Part shown: positions 26,696 to 34,062 of the stretch, piece after piece
Layout of the letters: the number at the start of each line of letters is the position of its first letter
How positions within the stretch are numbered: position 1 is the stretch's first letter
Program-made: the position numbers and the translations under genes
DNA from: Maritimibacter alkaliphilus HTCC2654
GTDB taxonomy: Bacteria; Pseudomonadota; Alphaproteobacteria; Rhodobacterales; Rhodobacteraceae
Length of the DNA stretch: 64,000 nt
Reading direction: 5' to 3'
Assembly (NCBI RefSeq): GCF_000152805.1
Contig: NZ_CH902578.1
Location: 156,674 to 220,673, forward strand
The notes under the pieces: generated by a model
The model's input: the letters and a program-made list of their open reading frames with translations, nothing else
Database searches by the model: none
Told to the model about the DNA's origin: nothing

Positions 26696-26711
26696 ATTCA
26701 AAAAAACGAAT
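26696..26711. promoter_or_regulatory. ATTC-N8-GAAT operator before the metallo-beta-lactamase gene
   Basis: Exact ATTC-AAAAAAAC-GAAT in an AT-rich promoter region, about 136 bases before the start codon. Candidate SoxR site controlling the persulfide block. Confidence 0.6.
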
Positions 26712-26847
26712 GTGAGGGGTTTACGCATCGCTCAGGTCCGCCTATCTCATCTTCAACGGCTTGAATGCGTGCATCGAACGCGTATTCAGGGCAAACTGGA
26801 CCCGCCGGGGCTGGGCATGGCTCCCCCGGTCAATTCTGGAGGGAGTT

Positions 26848-27747
26848 ATGAAGGACATGACCCAGAGCTATCCCGTGGACACCTCGGTCAAACCGGACGT
26901 GAAAGCGTTCTTCGATCCGGCGACGAACACGATTTCCTACGTGGTGAAAGATCCGAACTCGAACGCCTGTGCGATCGTCGACAGCGTCATGGACATCGAC
27001 TATGCCGCCGGGCGCATCACCTACGACAACGCCGACGAGATCATCGCCTATGTGCAGGATCAGGGGCTCGACGTCGAATGGCTGATCGAAACCCACGTTC
27101 ACGCCGACCACCTGTCCGCCGCGCCCTATATCCAGAGCAAGGTCGGCGGCAAGATCGGCATCGGTGAAAACATCGTCGTGGTGCAGGACGTGTTCGGCAA
27201 GGTCTTCAACGAGGGGACCGAGTTCCAGCGTGACGGCTCGCAGTTCGACCGCCTGTTCAAAGAGGGTGACACCTACCAGATCGGCGGCCTGACCGCCTTC
27301 GCGATGCACACGCCGGGCCACACGCCCGCCTGTATGACGCACGTTGTGGGCGACGCGGCCTTTGTCGGTGATACGCTGTTCATGCCCGATGGCGGGTCGG
27401 CCCGTGCCGATTTCCCGGGCGGCGATGCCGGTGTCCTTTACGACTCGATCCAGAAGGTGCTGGCCCTGCCGGACGAAACCCGTCTGTTCATGTGCCACGA
27501 CTACGGACCGAACGGCCGCGATATCGAGTGGGAAACCTCGGTCGCTGCCGAGAAAGAGCACAACATCCACGTCGGTGGCGGCAAGTCGAAGGAGGACTTC
27601 GTCAAGTTCCGCACCGAGCGCGATGCGCAGCTCGACATGCCGCGTCTCATCATTCCGTCCTTGCAAGTGAACATGCGGGCTGGCCAGATGCCCCCCAAGG
27701 ACGAGCAGGGCGACGTTTTCTTCAAAGTGCCCGTCAACAAGCTCTGA
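26848..27747 (+). CDS. Metallo-beta-lactamase-fold persulfide dioxygenase-like protein
   Basis: A 299-residue MBL-fold hydrolase of the ETHE1/Blh group, cytoplasmic. Metal motif THVHADHLSA (His83, His85, Asp87, His88), then HTPGHTPACMTH, VGDTLFMPDGGSARADFPGGDAG and CHDYGPNGR. Such enzymes oxidise glutathione persulfide to sulfite. I chose the ATG with GGAGGG 6-11 bases upstream over one 87 bases earlier. In the Blh proteins of other alphaproteobacteria this domain is fused to the DUF442 domain, which is a separate gene here. Confidence 0.88.
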   Translation: MKDMTQSYPVDTSVKPDVKAFFDPATNTISYVVKDPNSNACAIVDSVMDIDYAAGRITYDNADEIIAYVQDQGLDVEWLIETHVHADHLSAAPYIQSKVGGKIGIGENIVVVQDVFGKVFNEGTEFQRDGSQFDRLFKEGDTYQIGGLTAFAMHTPGHTPACMTHVVGDAAFVGDTLFMPDGGSARADFPGGDAGVLYDSIQKVLALPDETRLFMCHDYGPNGRDIEWETSVAAEKEHNIHVGGGKSKEDFVKFRTERDAQLDMPRLIIPSLQVNMRAGQMPPKDEQGDVFFKVPVNKL

Positions 27748-27771
27748 TCGGGACATGAGGAGAACCGCGCG

Positions 27772-28104
27772 ATGCATATGAACAAGCTCGACGACAAGGT
27801 GACCGTGTCGCCGCAGATCGCCGTCACGGACGTGGCCGAGATCGCGGCGCAAGGCTACACTGGCCTGATGTGCAACCGCCCGGATGGTGAGGATCCGGGC
27901 CAGCCGACATGGGCCGAGATCGAGGCGGCTGCCAAAGAGGCCGGTCTCAAGACCTATTTCCTGCCGGTGCAAAGCCGGCCGGAAGCCGAAAGCGCAGCCG
28001 AAGGGTTCGCCGCGGCGATGGACGAGAACGACCAGCTTTTCGCCTATTGCCGCAGCGGCACGCGCTGCCAGCTGATCTATCAGGCCGCCAAGGCGCGGGC
28101 CTGA
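27772..28104 (+). CDS. TIGR01244 (DUF442) sulfur transferase
   Basis: A 110-residue protein of the beta-lactamase-hydrolase-like phosphatase/rhodanese-type family. The active loop is CRSGTR (Cys93 to Arg98) in LFAYCRSGTRCQLIY. It probably passes sulfane sulfur or acts as a thiosulfate sulfurtransferase next to the dioxygenase encoded 24 bases upstream. A second ATG two codons in is possible, but the first has the better distance from GAGGAG. Confidence 0.86.
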   Translation: MHMNKLDDKVTVSPQIAVTDVAEIAAQGYTGLMCNRPDGEDPGQPTWAEIEAAAKEAGLKTYFLPVQSRPEAESAAEGFAAAMDENDQLFAYCRSGTRCQLIYQAAKARA

Positions 28105-28168
28105 CCGGGCAGGGGCCGGATCGACCGGCCCCGCCGCACCGGGTATCCGACAAAAAGGGGGGCAGCGC

Positions 28169-29938
28169 ATGGCGCGTCTCGCATCCAAAAGCCGGGCGGC
28201 ATCGATCCGGCGTTTCTTTCCTATTCTCGATTGGGGTTCGGAGTATTCGAAGGACACGTTCCTGTCGGACTTCGTGGCCGCCCTGATCGTCACGATCATG
28301 CTGATCCCGCAGTCGCTCGCCTATGCGCTGCTCGCGGGTCTGCCGCCCGAGATGGGGCTTTACGCCTCGATCCTGCCGCTGGTGGCCTATGCCATCTTCG
28401 GCACGTCGCGGGCGCTGGCGGTCGGCCCGGTCGCGGTCGTGTCGCTGATGACGGCTGCCGCCATCGGCAAGCTGGGCCTCGCCACGCCCGCCGAATACGC
28501 CGCCGCCGCGATCACGCTGGCCTTCCTGTCGGGTCTGATCCTGACGGTGATGGGCGTGTTCCGGCTGGGCTTCCTCGCCAACTTCCTGTCGCATCCGGTC
28601 ATCGCCGGGTTCATCACCGCCTCGGGCCTGCTCATCGCCACGTCGCAGATGAAACACATCCTGGGCGTGCCGTCGCATGGCGAGGCGCTATTCGACCGGC
28701 TCGCGACGCTTATCAGCCATGTGGGTCAGACGAACCTCATCACCTTCGCGGTCGGCGCGGCCTCCATCGCGTTCCTGTTCTGGGTGCGTAAGGGGATGAA
28801 GCCGCTCCTCATCAAGCTGGGGCTGAAGCCGCGTCTTGCGGATATTCTTGCCAAGGCCGGGCCGGTTGCTGCCGTGGCCGTGACGACGCTTTTGTCCTTC
28901 GCCTTCGATTTCGCGGGTCACGGGGTGTCCATCGTGGGTGACGTGCCGCAGGGCCTGCCGCCGCTGACGTTCCCGAGCTTCAACCTCGATCTCGTCGGCC
29001 AGTTGATCGGCCCGGCGATCCTGATCTCGATCATCGGCTTCGTGGAGTCGATCTCGGTCGCCCAGACGCTCGCCGCCAAGCGCCGCCAGCGGATCACGCC
29101 GGATCAGGAACTCGTCGGTCTGGGCGCATCGAACATCGCGGCCTCGCTTTCGGGCGGTTATCCGGTCACGGGCGGTTTCGCGCGTTCGGTCGTGAACTTC
29201 GACGCCGGGGCCGAGACGCCCGCCGCCGGGGCGTTCACCGCCGTGGGGATCGCGCTTGCCGCGCTGCTTCTCACGCCGCTACTTTACTTTCTGCCGACCG
29301 CCACGCTGGCCGCCACGATCATCGTCGCTGTCCTGAGCCTTGTCGATTTCGGTATCCTCAAGCGGACGTGGAAATACTCCAAGGCCGATTTCGCCGCCGT
29401 CGCCGCGACGATCCTGCTGACACTCACCTTCGGGGTCGAGGTCGGCGTGTCCTCGGGCGTCGTGCTGTCGATCGTGCTGTTCCTTTACAAGACCTCGCGC
29501 CCGCATATCGCGGAAGTGGGGCTGGTGCCGGGAACCGAGCACTTCCGTAACATCGACCGCCACCACGTGCTGACCCACCCGGAGCTTCTGAGCCTGCGTC
29601 TGGACGAAAACCTCTATTTCGCCAACGCCCGCTATATCGAGGACTACATCCTCGACCGGCTCGCCAAGGGCCAGCCCGTGAAACACGTGGTGCTCATGTG
29701 CTCGGCGGTGAACGTGATCGACCTGTCGGCGCTCGAAAGCCTCGAGGAACTCAATCGCCGGATGGACGACATGGGGATCAGGCTGCACCTGTCCGAGGTG
29801 AAGGGGCCGGTGATGGATCGGTTGCAGAAGACCCATTTCCTCGACGACCTGACGGGACAGGTGTTCCTGTCGCAATACGGGGCGATGAAGGCGTTGGGGC
29901 CGGTGGACGGGTTGAAGCCCAAGCTGGCGGCGGAGTGA
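28169..29938 (+). CDS. SulP-family inorganic anion transporter
   Basis: A 589-residue inner membrane transporter with the Sulfate_transp domain (about residues 30-410; PQSLAYALLAGLPPEMGLYAS is the family signature) and a C-terminal STAS domain (about 460-570). It likely moves sulfate or bicarbonate. Placed after the persulfide genes, export or import of sulfur oxyanions is the reasonable guess. An intrinsic terminator follows. Confidence 0.92.
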   Translation: MARLASKSRAASIRRFFPILDWGSEYSKDTFLSDFVAALIVTIMLIPQSLAYALLAGLPPEMGLYASILPLVAYAIFGTSRALAVGPVAVVSLMTAAAIGKLGLATPAEYAAAAITLAFLSGLILTVMGVFRLGFLANFLSHPVIAGFITASGLLIATSQMKHILGVPSHGEALFDRLATLISHVGQTNLITFAVGAASIAFLFWVRKGMKPLLIKLGLKPRLADILAKAGPVAAVAVTTLLSFAFDFAGHGVSIVGDVPQGLPPLTFPSFNLDLVGQLIGPAILISIIGFVESISVAQTLAAKRRQRITPDQELVGLGASNIAASLSGGYPVTGGFARSVVNFDAGAETPAAGAFTAVGIALAALLLTPLLYFLPTATLAATIIVAVLSLVDFGILKRTWKYSKADFAAVAATILLTLTFGVEVGVSSGVVLSIVLFLYKTSRPHIAEVGLVPGTEHFRNIDRHHVLTHPELLSLRLDENLYFANARYIEDYILDRLAKGQPVKHVVLMCSAVNVIDLSALESLEELNRRMDDMGIRLHLSEVKGPVMDRLQKTHFLDDLTGQVFLSQYGAMKALGPVDGLKPKLAAE

Positions 29939-29955
29939 GGCCGCACCACGCCATG

Positions 29956-29988
29956 AGGGGCGAAGGGGGACACCTCTTCGCCCCTTTG
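29956..29988 (+). terminator. Intrinsic terminator after sulP
   Basis: AGGGGCGAAG (29956-29965) pairs with CTTCGCCCCT (29976-29985), 10 bp, followed by TT then G. Confidence 0.75.
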
Positions 29989-30067
29989 CCTGTGCCACCC
30001 CGCCACAACCTGCCAGTGGCGCGCCACGCGCCGTTGGGCTAAGGGAAGGCGAAAGAAGGGGACGGGA

Positions 30068-30883
30068 ATGGATATTGCGACACTGGCGTTGATGGGCGGA
30101 CTGCTTCTCGTGATCGGGGCGGTCGCGGGTATCCTTGCCGGGCTTCTGGGCGTGGGAGGCGGCATCGTTCTGGTCCCCGCCTTCTATTATGCTTTCGCCG
30201 GATTGGGATACGACGGGCCGGAACTGATGCAGGTCTGCCTTGCCACGTCGCTGTCCACGATCATCGTGACCTCGATCCGCTCGGTGTCTTCTCACAACAA
30301 GAAGGGCGCGGTGGAATGGCCGATCCTCAGGGCCTGGGCGCCGGGGATCATGATCGGGGCCGTGATCGGCGTGCTCGTCGCTTCCGGTCTGCGCACGCCG
30401 ACGCTACAGGTGATCTTCGGCACCATCGCCATCCTCGTCGCGTTCTACATGTTGTTTTTCAAGTCCGAATGGCAGATCGCGGACCGGATGCCGGGGCTGG
30501 TCGGCAGGTCGATCCTGTCGCCTCTGGTCGGCTTTCTTTCGGTCCTCATGGGGATCGGCGGCGGCAGTTTCGGGGTGCCGATCATGTCGCTGCATGGCGT
30601 GGCGATCCATCGCGCGGTGGCGACGGCGGCGGGCTTTGGCCTTATCATCGCGGTGCCGTCTGTCATCGCCTTTCTGTTCGTCGATGTGGCGGGCGCGCCG
30701 CCCTATACCATCGGCGCGGTGAACCTGCCCGCCTTCCTCGTCGTGATCGCGATGACCACGCTGACCGCACCGCTGGGCGTCAAGCTTGCACATGCGATGG
30801 ACCCGAAGCCGCTCAAGCGGGTGTTCGGCGTGTTCCTGTTGCTCGTCGCGCTCAACATGCTGCGCAAGGCGCTGATGGGCTAG
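30068..30883 (+). CDS. TauE/SafE-family sulfite or anion exporter
   Basis: A 271-residue membrane protein with about eight helices in two repeats. GLLGVGGGIVLVPAFYY and MGIGGGSFGVPIMSLHG are the paired glycine-rich TauE/SafE signatures. Members export sulfite or sulfoacetate. Its position beyond the sox and persulfide genes fits sulfite export. AAGAAGGGGACGGG precedes the start. Confidence 0.88.
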   Translation: MDIATLALMGGLLLVIGAVAGILAGLLGVGGGIVLVPAFYYAFAGLGYDGPELMQVCLATSLSTIIVTSIRSVSSHNKKGAVEWPILRAWAPGIMIGAVIGVLVASGLRTPTLQVIFGTIAILVAFYMLFFKSEWQIADRMPGLVGRSILSPLVGFLSVLMGIGGGSFGVPIMSLHGVAIHRAVATAAGFGLIIAVPSVIAFLFVDVAGAPPYTIGAVNLPAFLVVIAMTTLTAPLGVKLAHAMDPKPLKRVFGVFLLLVALNMLRKALMG

Positions 30884-30953
30884 GGCGCGACACCCCGGCG
30901 CATGGCGATGCCGACCGCCGGGGCGCATAGGAACCGAAGTAAGGAGTAGCCCG

Positions 30954-31940
30954 ATGCAACCGCCCAATTTCGGTGTCCCGCCCAAGAAACCCGGCCTCTG
31001 GCGCCGCACGCCGCCCGCGCTTTTCCCGCCGGTCTTCGGCCTTTTCGGTCTGGCTGTCGCATGGCGTCGCGCGGCGGACGCTTTCGCGATGCCCTACTGG
31101 CCGGCCGAATTGCTGTTCGGCGCGGTGACGCTGCTCTACCTCTTCCTGCTGGTGGCATACGGCGCCAAGGTCATGCGTCGTCCCGGTGTGGTGGTCGAGG
31201 ATCTGCGGGTTCTGCCCGGACGTGCCGGACTGGCCGCGATGTCGCTGTCGGGGATGCTGATGGCGCTGGGCCTGATCGCGCTGAACGAAACGCTCGCCGC
31301 CGTCGTCCTCACCCTTGCCGTCGGCCTCCATGCCGTTCTGCTGTTGCTGGTCGTGCGCGGGCTGTTGACGGGGCCCGCCGAGGGGCGGGTGGTCACCCCC
31401 GTCTGGCACCTGACGTTCGTGGGGTTCATCATCAGCCCCATCGCGGGCGTTCCGCTGGGCTGGGATCTATGGTCGACAGTGGTGTTCTGGGTCTCGCTCG
31501 CCATCGCCGCCGCGATCTGGGGCACGTCGCTGTCGCAGTTCGCCCGCCGTGACGTGCCTGCGCCTCTGCGCCCGCTGCTTGCGATCCATCTGGCGCCTGC
31601 AAGCGTGCTCGGCTCCGTCGCGCTGCTTCTGGGCTATCACACGCTGGCGCTGGGGCTGGGCATGCTCGCGATCCCCATCCTCGTGGCCTTGCTCGCCCGT
31701 CCGCGCTGGCTTCTGGCCTCCGGGTTCTCACCGCTCTGGGGGGCCTTCACCTTTCCCATCGCGGCCTTTTCGTCGCTCATGCAGATGCTCGGCTCGGTCG
31801 GCGACGGCGAGGTATTCCGCATCCTCGGCGGCCTCGCACTGGTGGCGGCCACGCTGGGTATTCCGGTCGTGATGTGGAAGGTCGTCCAGCTTTGGGGCAA
31901 GGGCCAGCTTGCGGTCAAGACCAACGCCGCCGAGGCGTGA
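30954..31940 (+). CDS. SLAC1/TDT-family (tellurite-resistance TehA-like) membrane protein
   Basis: A 328-residue protein with about ten hydrophobic helices. FGLFGLAVAWRRAA near the start and FGAVTLLYLFLL fit the SLAC1/TehA anion-channel family. It could carry sulfite or another anion, as Ssu1-type members do, but the family also covers malate and tellurite resistance proteins. It is the last plus-strand gene of the island. Confidence 0.75.
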   Translation: MQPPNFGVPPKKPGLWRRTPPALFPPVFGLFGLAVAWRRAADAFAMPYWPAELLFGAVTLLYLFLLVAYGAKVMRRPGVVVEDLRVLPGRAGLAAMSLSGMLMALGLIALNETLAAVVLTLAVGLHAVLLLLVVRGLLTGPAEGRVVTPVWHLTFVGFIISPIAGVPLGWDLWSTVVFWVSLAIAAAIWGTSLSQFARRDVPAPLRPLLAIHLAPASVLGSVALLLGYHTLALGLGMLAIPILVALLARPRWLLASGFSPLWGAFTFPIAAFSSLMQMLGSVGDGEVFRILGGLALVAATLGIPVVMWKVVQLWGKGQLAVKTNAAEA

Positions 31941-31944
31941 GGGC

Positions 31945-32283
31945 TTACCCCAGCGCGGCCTGCACCTTTTTCGGCAGCTTCGCGCGGATCGTGTCATAGG
32001 ACACGGCAAGGCGGTGGCGAAACTCCTCCTCGCTCGTCGCCCCGAACGGGAGAAGCACCCATGATTTATGGAAATACGCGGCCTTTTGCGCGACGCCCGC
32101 ATCCTTGAGCATGTCCGCGGTTTCCACATCGGGGCATTTCACCGCGACCCCGGTGCCCATCGCGCCGATGCAGGCGAACATCTTGTCGCCCACCTTCCAT
32201 GCGTCATGTCCGCCGCCCCACGGGTCCGACAATTCGGCCCCGGCGAAGCCCTTACAGATCTCGTTGACCAGTTCACGCGACAT
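31945..32283 (-). CDS. MmcQ/YjbR family protein
   Basis: A 112-residue protein starting MSRELVNEICKGF. The DPWGGGHDAWKVGDKMFACIG and SYDTIRAKLPKK segments identify the MmcQ/YjbR (CyaY-like fold, DNA-binding) family. Longer open frames upstream are shadows of cysS. Its start is 54 bases from the cysS leader ORF on the other strand. Confidence 0.88.
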   Translation of the reverse strand: MSRELVNEICKGFAGAELSDPWGGGHDAWKVGDKMFACIGAMGTGVAVKCPDVETADMLKDAGVAQKAAYFHKSWVLLPFGATSEEEFRHRLAVSYDTIRAKLPKKVQAALG

Positions 32284-32302
32284 GGGGGCGAGGCTAACAC
32301 GC

Positions 32303-32330
32303 TTGGCACACCGCGCGAAGCCTGCTATCC
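32303..32330 (+). promoter_or_regulatory. Possible promoter for the cysS leader
   Basis: TTGGCA at 32303-32308 resembles a -35 element, and CTATCC at 32325-32330 with 16-base spacing is a weak -10 candidate. A start 7-8 bases later would make the leader ORF nearly leaderless, which would fit the absence of a ribosome site before it. Confidence 0.3.
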
Positions 32331-32337
32331 AGCGCGT

Positions 32338-32382
32338 ATGAACGACAACCGCAACATCATCATTTGCTGCATTACCTGCTGA
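32338..32382 (+). CDS. Cys-rich leader peptide of cysS (candidate)
   Basis: A 14-codon ORF encoding MNDNRNIIICCITC with three cysteine codons (TGC TGC at 32365-32370 and TGC at 32377-32379) just before TGA. It ends 84 bases before the cysteinyl-tRNA synthetase gene. The stop codon lies within a CTGAC-ATC-GTCAG hairpin (32379-32391), and the next base pairs (32391-32398 with 32433-32440) would form an alternative long-range stem. The layout fits ribosome-mediated attenuation by charged tRNA-Cys. There is no clear ribosome site, so leaderless translation would be required. Confidence 0.5.
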   Translation: MNDNRNIIICCITC

Positions 32383-32440
32383 CATCGTCAGGCGGGCCGT
32401 TCTTCTATTCCTCATCCAGATCGAAGCTGCTAGGTCCGCC
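32379..32440 (+). promoter_or_regulatory. Alternative hairpins between cysS leader and cysS
   Basis: Stem 1 CTGAC/GTCAG (32379-32383 with 32387-32391) with a triloop. Stem 2 GGCGGGCC (32391-32398) with GGTCCGCC (32433-32440), 8 pairs including one G-U. They share base 32391. No T-run follows stem 2, so a classical intrinsic attenuator is not evident; control of translation or Rho access is possible. Confidence 0.4.
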
Positions 32441-32466
32441 GCGGGAGAAGTGCGCGCGAGGACGCC

Positions 32467-33840
32467 ATGGTAGAGATCAAGTTTCACAACACCGCCACCC
32501 GGTCGAAAGAGGTGTTCACGCCCATCGACCCGGACAACGTGCGGATGTACGTCTGCGGGCCGACCGTCTACGACCGCGCCCATCTGGGCAACGCGCGCCC
32601 AGTCGTGGTGTTCGACGTGCTTTACCGGCTGCTGCGGGAGGTCTACGGGCCGAACCACGTGACCTACGTGCGCAACTTCACCGACGTTGACGACAAGATC
32701 ATCGAACGCGCCAACCGCGACGGCAAGGAGATCGACCAGATCACGTCGGAGACGACGCAATGGTATCTGGACGACATGGCCGCGCTGGGGGCGTTGGAGC
32801 CGACCGCGATGCCCCGCGCGACGCAGCATATCGACGACATGGTCACCATGATCGAGGGGTTGATCGACAGCGGCCACGCTTATGCCGCCGAGGGTCATGT
32901 GCTCTTCGCGGTCGACAGCTACGACGATTACGGCAAGCTTTCGGGCCGTTCGGTCGACGACATGATCGCGGGCGCCCGCGTGGAAGTGGCGCCATACAAG
33001 CGCAACCCAATGGACTTCGTGCTGTGGAAGCCCGCCCGCGACGGCGAGCCGGGGTGGGACAGCCCGTGGGGCCGGGGTCGGCCCGGCTGGCATATCGAAT
33101 GTTCGGCCATGTCCTACGGGTTGCTCGGTGAAAGCTTCGACATCCACGGCGGCGGCAACGACCTGATGTTCCCGCACCACGAGAACGAGATCGCCCAGTC
33201 GAAATGCGCTCATGCGGGGGCCGGTTTCGCGAATGTCTGGCTGCACAACGAGATGCTTCAGGTCGAGGGCAAGAAGATGTCCAAGTCGCTGGGCAACTTC
33301 TTCACCGTGCATGATCTGCTGGAACAGGGCGTGCCGGGCGAGGTGATCCGCTTCGTGTTCCTCGGCACGCATTACCGCAAGCCGATGGATTGGACCGAGA
33401 AGAAGCGGGAGGAGGCTGAGGCGACTCTCGGCAAGTGGCACCGGATGAGAGGCTCCAACAAGCCGGGAGCGGTGCCAAAGGCAATCGTCGATGCGGTCGC
33501 AAACGATCTCAATACTCCCGAGGCGATTTCTGTGCTCCATAAGTTGGCAAACATTGGAGACATTGAGGGGCTGTTGGGCGGTCTCGACTTCTTGGGGCTG
33601 AAAACTATCGACACTGAAATGCTCGATCTTATTCGAGAGGGAGAACAGGAAAGGCTTTCAGAGTTGGAGGCAAAGCTCACGCAACTGCGCATTGGGGCGA
33701 TGAATACTAAGGACTACTCGCAGGTGGACGCGATGAAGTCAGCTTTGATTGCGGCAGGTGTCGAAGTGCGCATGTCCAAGGCTGGGATAGAACTTGTGCC
33801 CGGGGCCGGGTTCGACCGAGCCAAGCTGGAAGGGCTGTGA
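32467..33840 (+). CDS. cysS: Cysteinyl-tRNA synthetase
   Basis: Charges tRNA-Cys (457 residues, normal length). Zinc and catalytic motifs in order: [19 protein letters not shown] (HIGH equivalent HLGN), [22 protein letters not shown] and [13 protein letters not shown] precedes the start. From roughly 33470 to 33790, covering the C-terminal DALR region, the base composition drops visibly: I count 90 G+C in 180 bases at 33541-33720, against 37 of 60 at 33181-33240. The gene is intact, so this may be a recombined 3' part. Confidence 0.97.
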   Translation: MVEIKFHNTATRSKEVFTPIDPDNVRMYVCGPTVYDRAHLGNARPVVVFDVLYRLLREVYGPNHVTYVRNFTDVDDKIIERANRDGKEIDQITSETTQWYLDDMAALGALEPTAMPRATQHIDDMVTMIEGLIDSGHAYAAEGHVLFAVDSYDDYGKLSGRSVDDMIAGARVEVAPYKRNPMDFVLWKPARDGEPGWDSPWGRGRPGWHIECSAMSYGLLGESFDIHGGGNDLMFPHHENEIAQSKCAHAGAGFANVWLHNEMLQVEGKKMSKSLGNFFTVHDLLEQGVPGEVIRFVFLGTHYRKPMDWTEKKREEAEATLGKWHRMRGSNKPGAVPKAIVDAVANDLNTPEAISVLHKLANIGDIEGLLGGLDFLGLKTIDTEMLDLIREGEQERLSELEAKLTQLRIGAMNTKDYSQVDAMKSALIAAGVEVRMSKAGIELVPGAGFDRAKLEGL

Positions 33841-33870
33841 TGGTAACGGTCTTCCCGACAGAGGGCAGCG

Positions 33871-34030
33871 CATGGCCGCGGGTGGGCGCATCTGCCGCCC
33901 GTGGTCGCCCGTTTATCTCAACGCCTCATCGAACCTCAGGCCGCGCGCTTGCGGCGACGAAGCGCCCGGCCGTTGGGGCGGCCGTGCGCTGCCCGGGCCG
34001 CTGGCGCGGCTATTCCGGGCGGAGGCTCGG
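33871..34030 (+). repeat. Intergenic repeat element, copy A
   Basis: Shares collinear blocks with the livG/livF element (copy B): GGGTGGGCGC (33880-33889), GTGGTCG (33901-33907), TTTATCTCAA (33912-33921), GCGCCCG (33962-33968) and GCCCGGGC (33991-33998). All blocks keep the same spacing in copy B except for one single-base shift. Boundaries are approximate. It lies between cysS and cimA. The reading frame over the blocks differs between copies, so it is unlikely to be protein-coding. Confidence 0.7.
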
Positions 34031-34062
34031 CGCGACAACCATGACAACCAACGAGGCCCGTC

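Noticed and set aside
32284-33540. N-terminal extension of the YjbR frame on the minus strand
   Set aside because: It is the antisense of cysS; the YjbR family begins at MSRELVNEICKGF.
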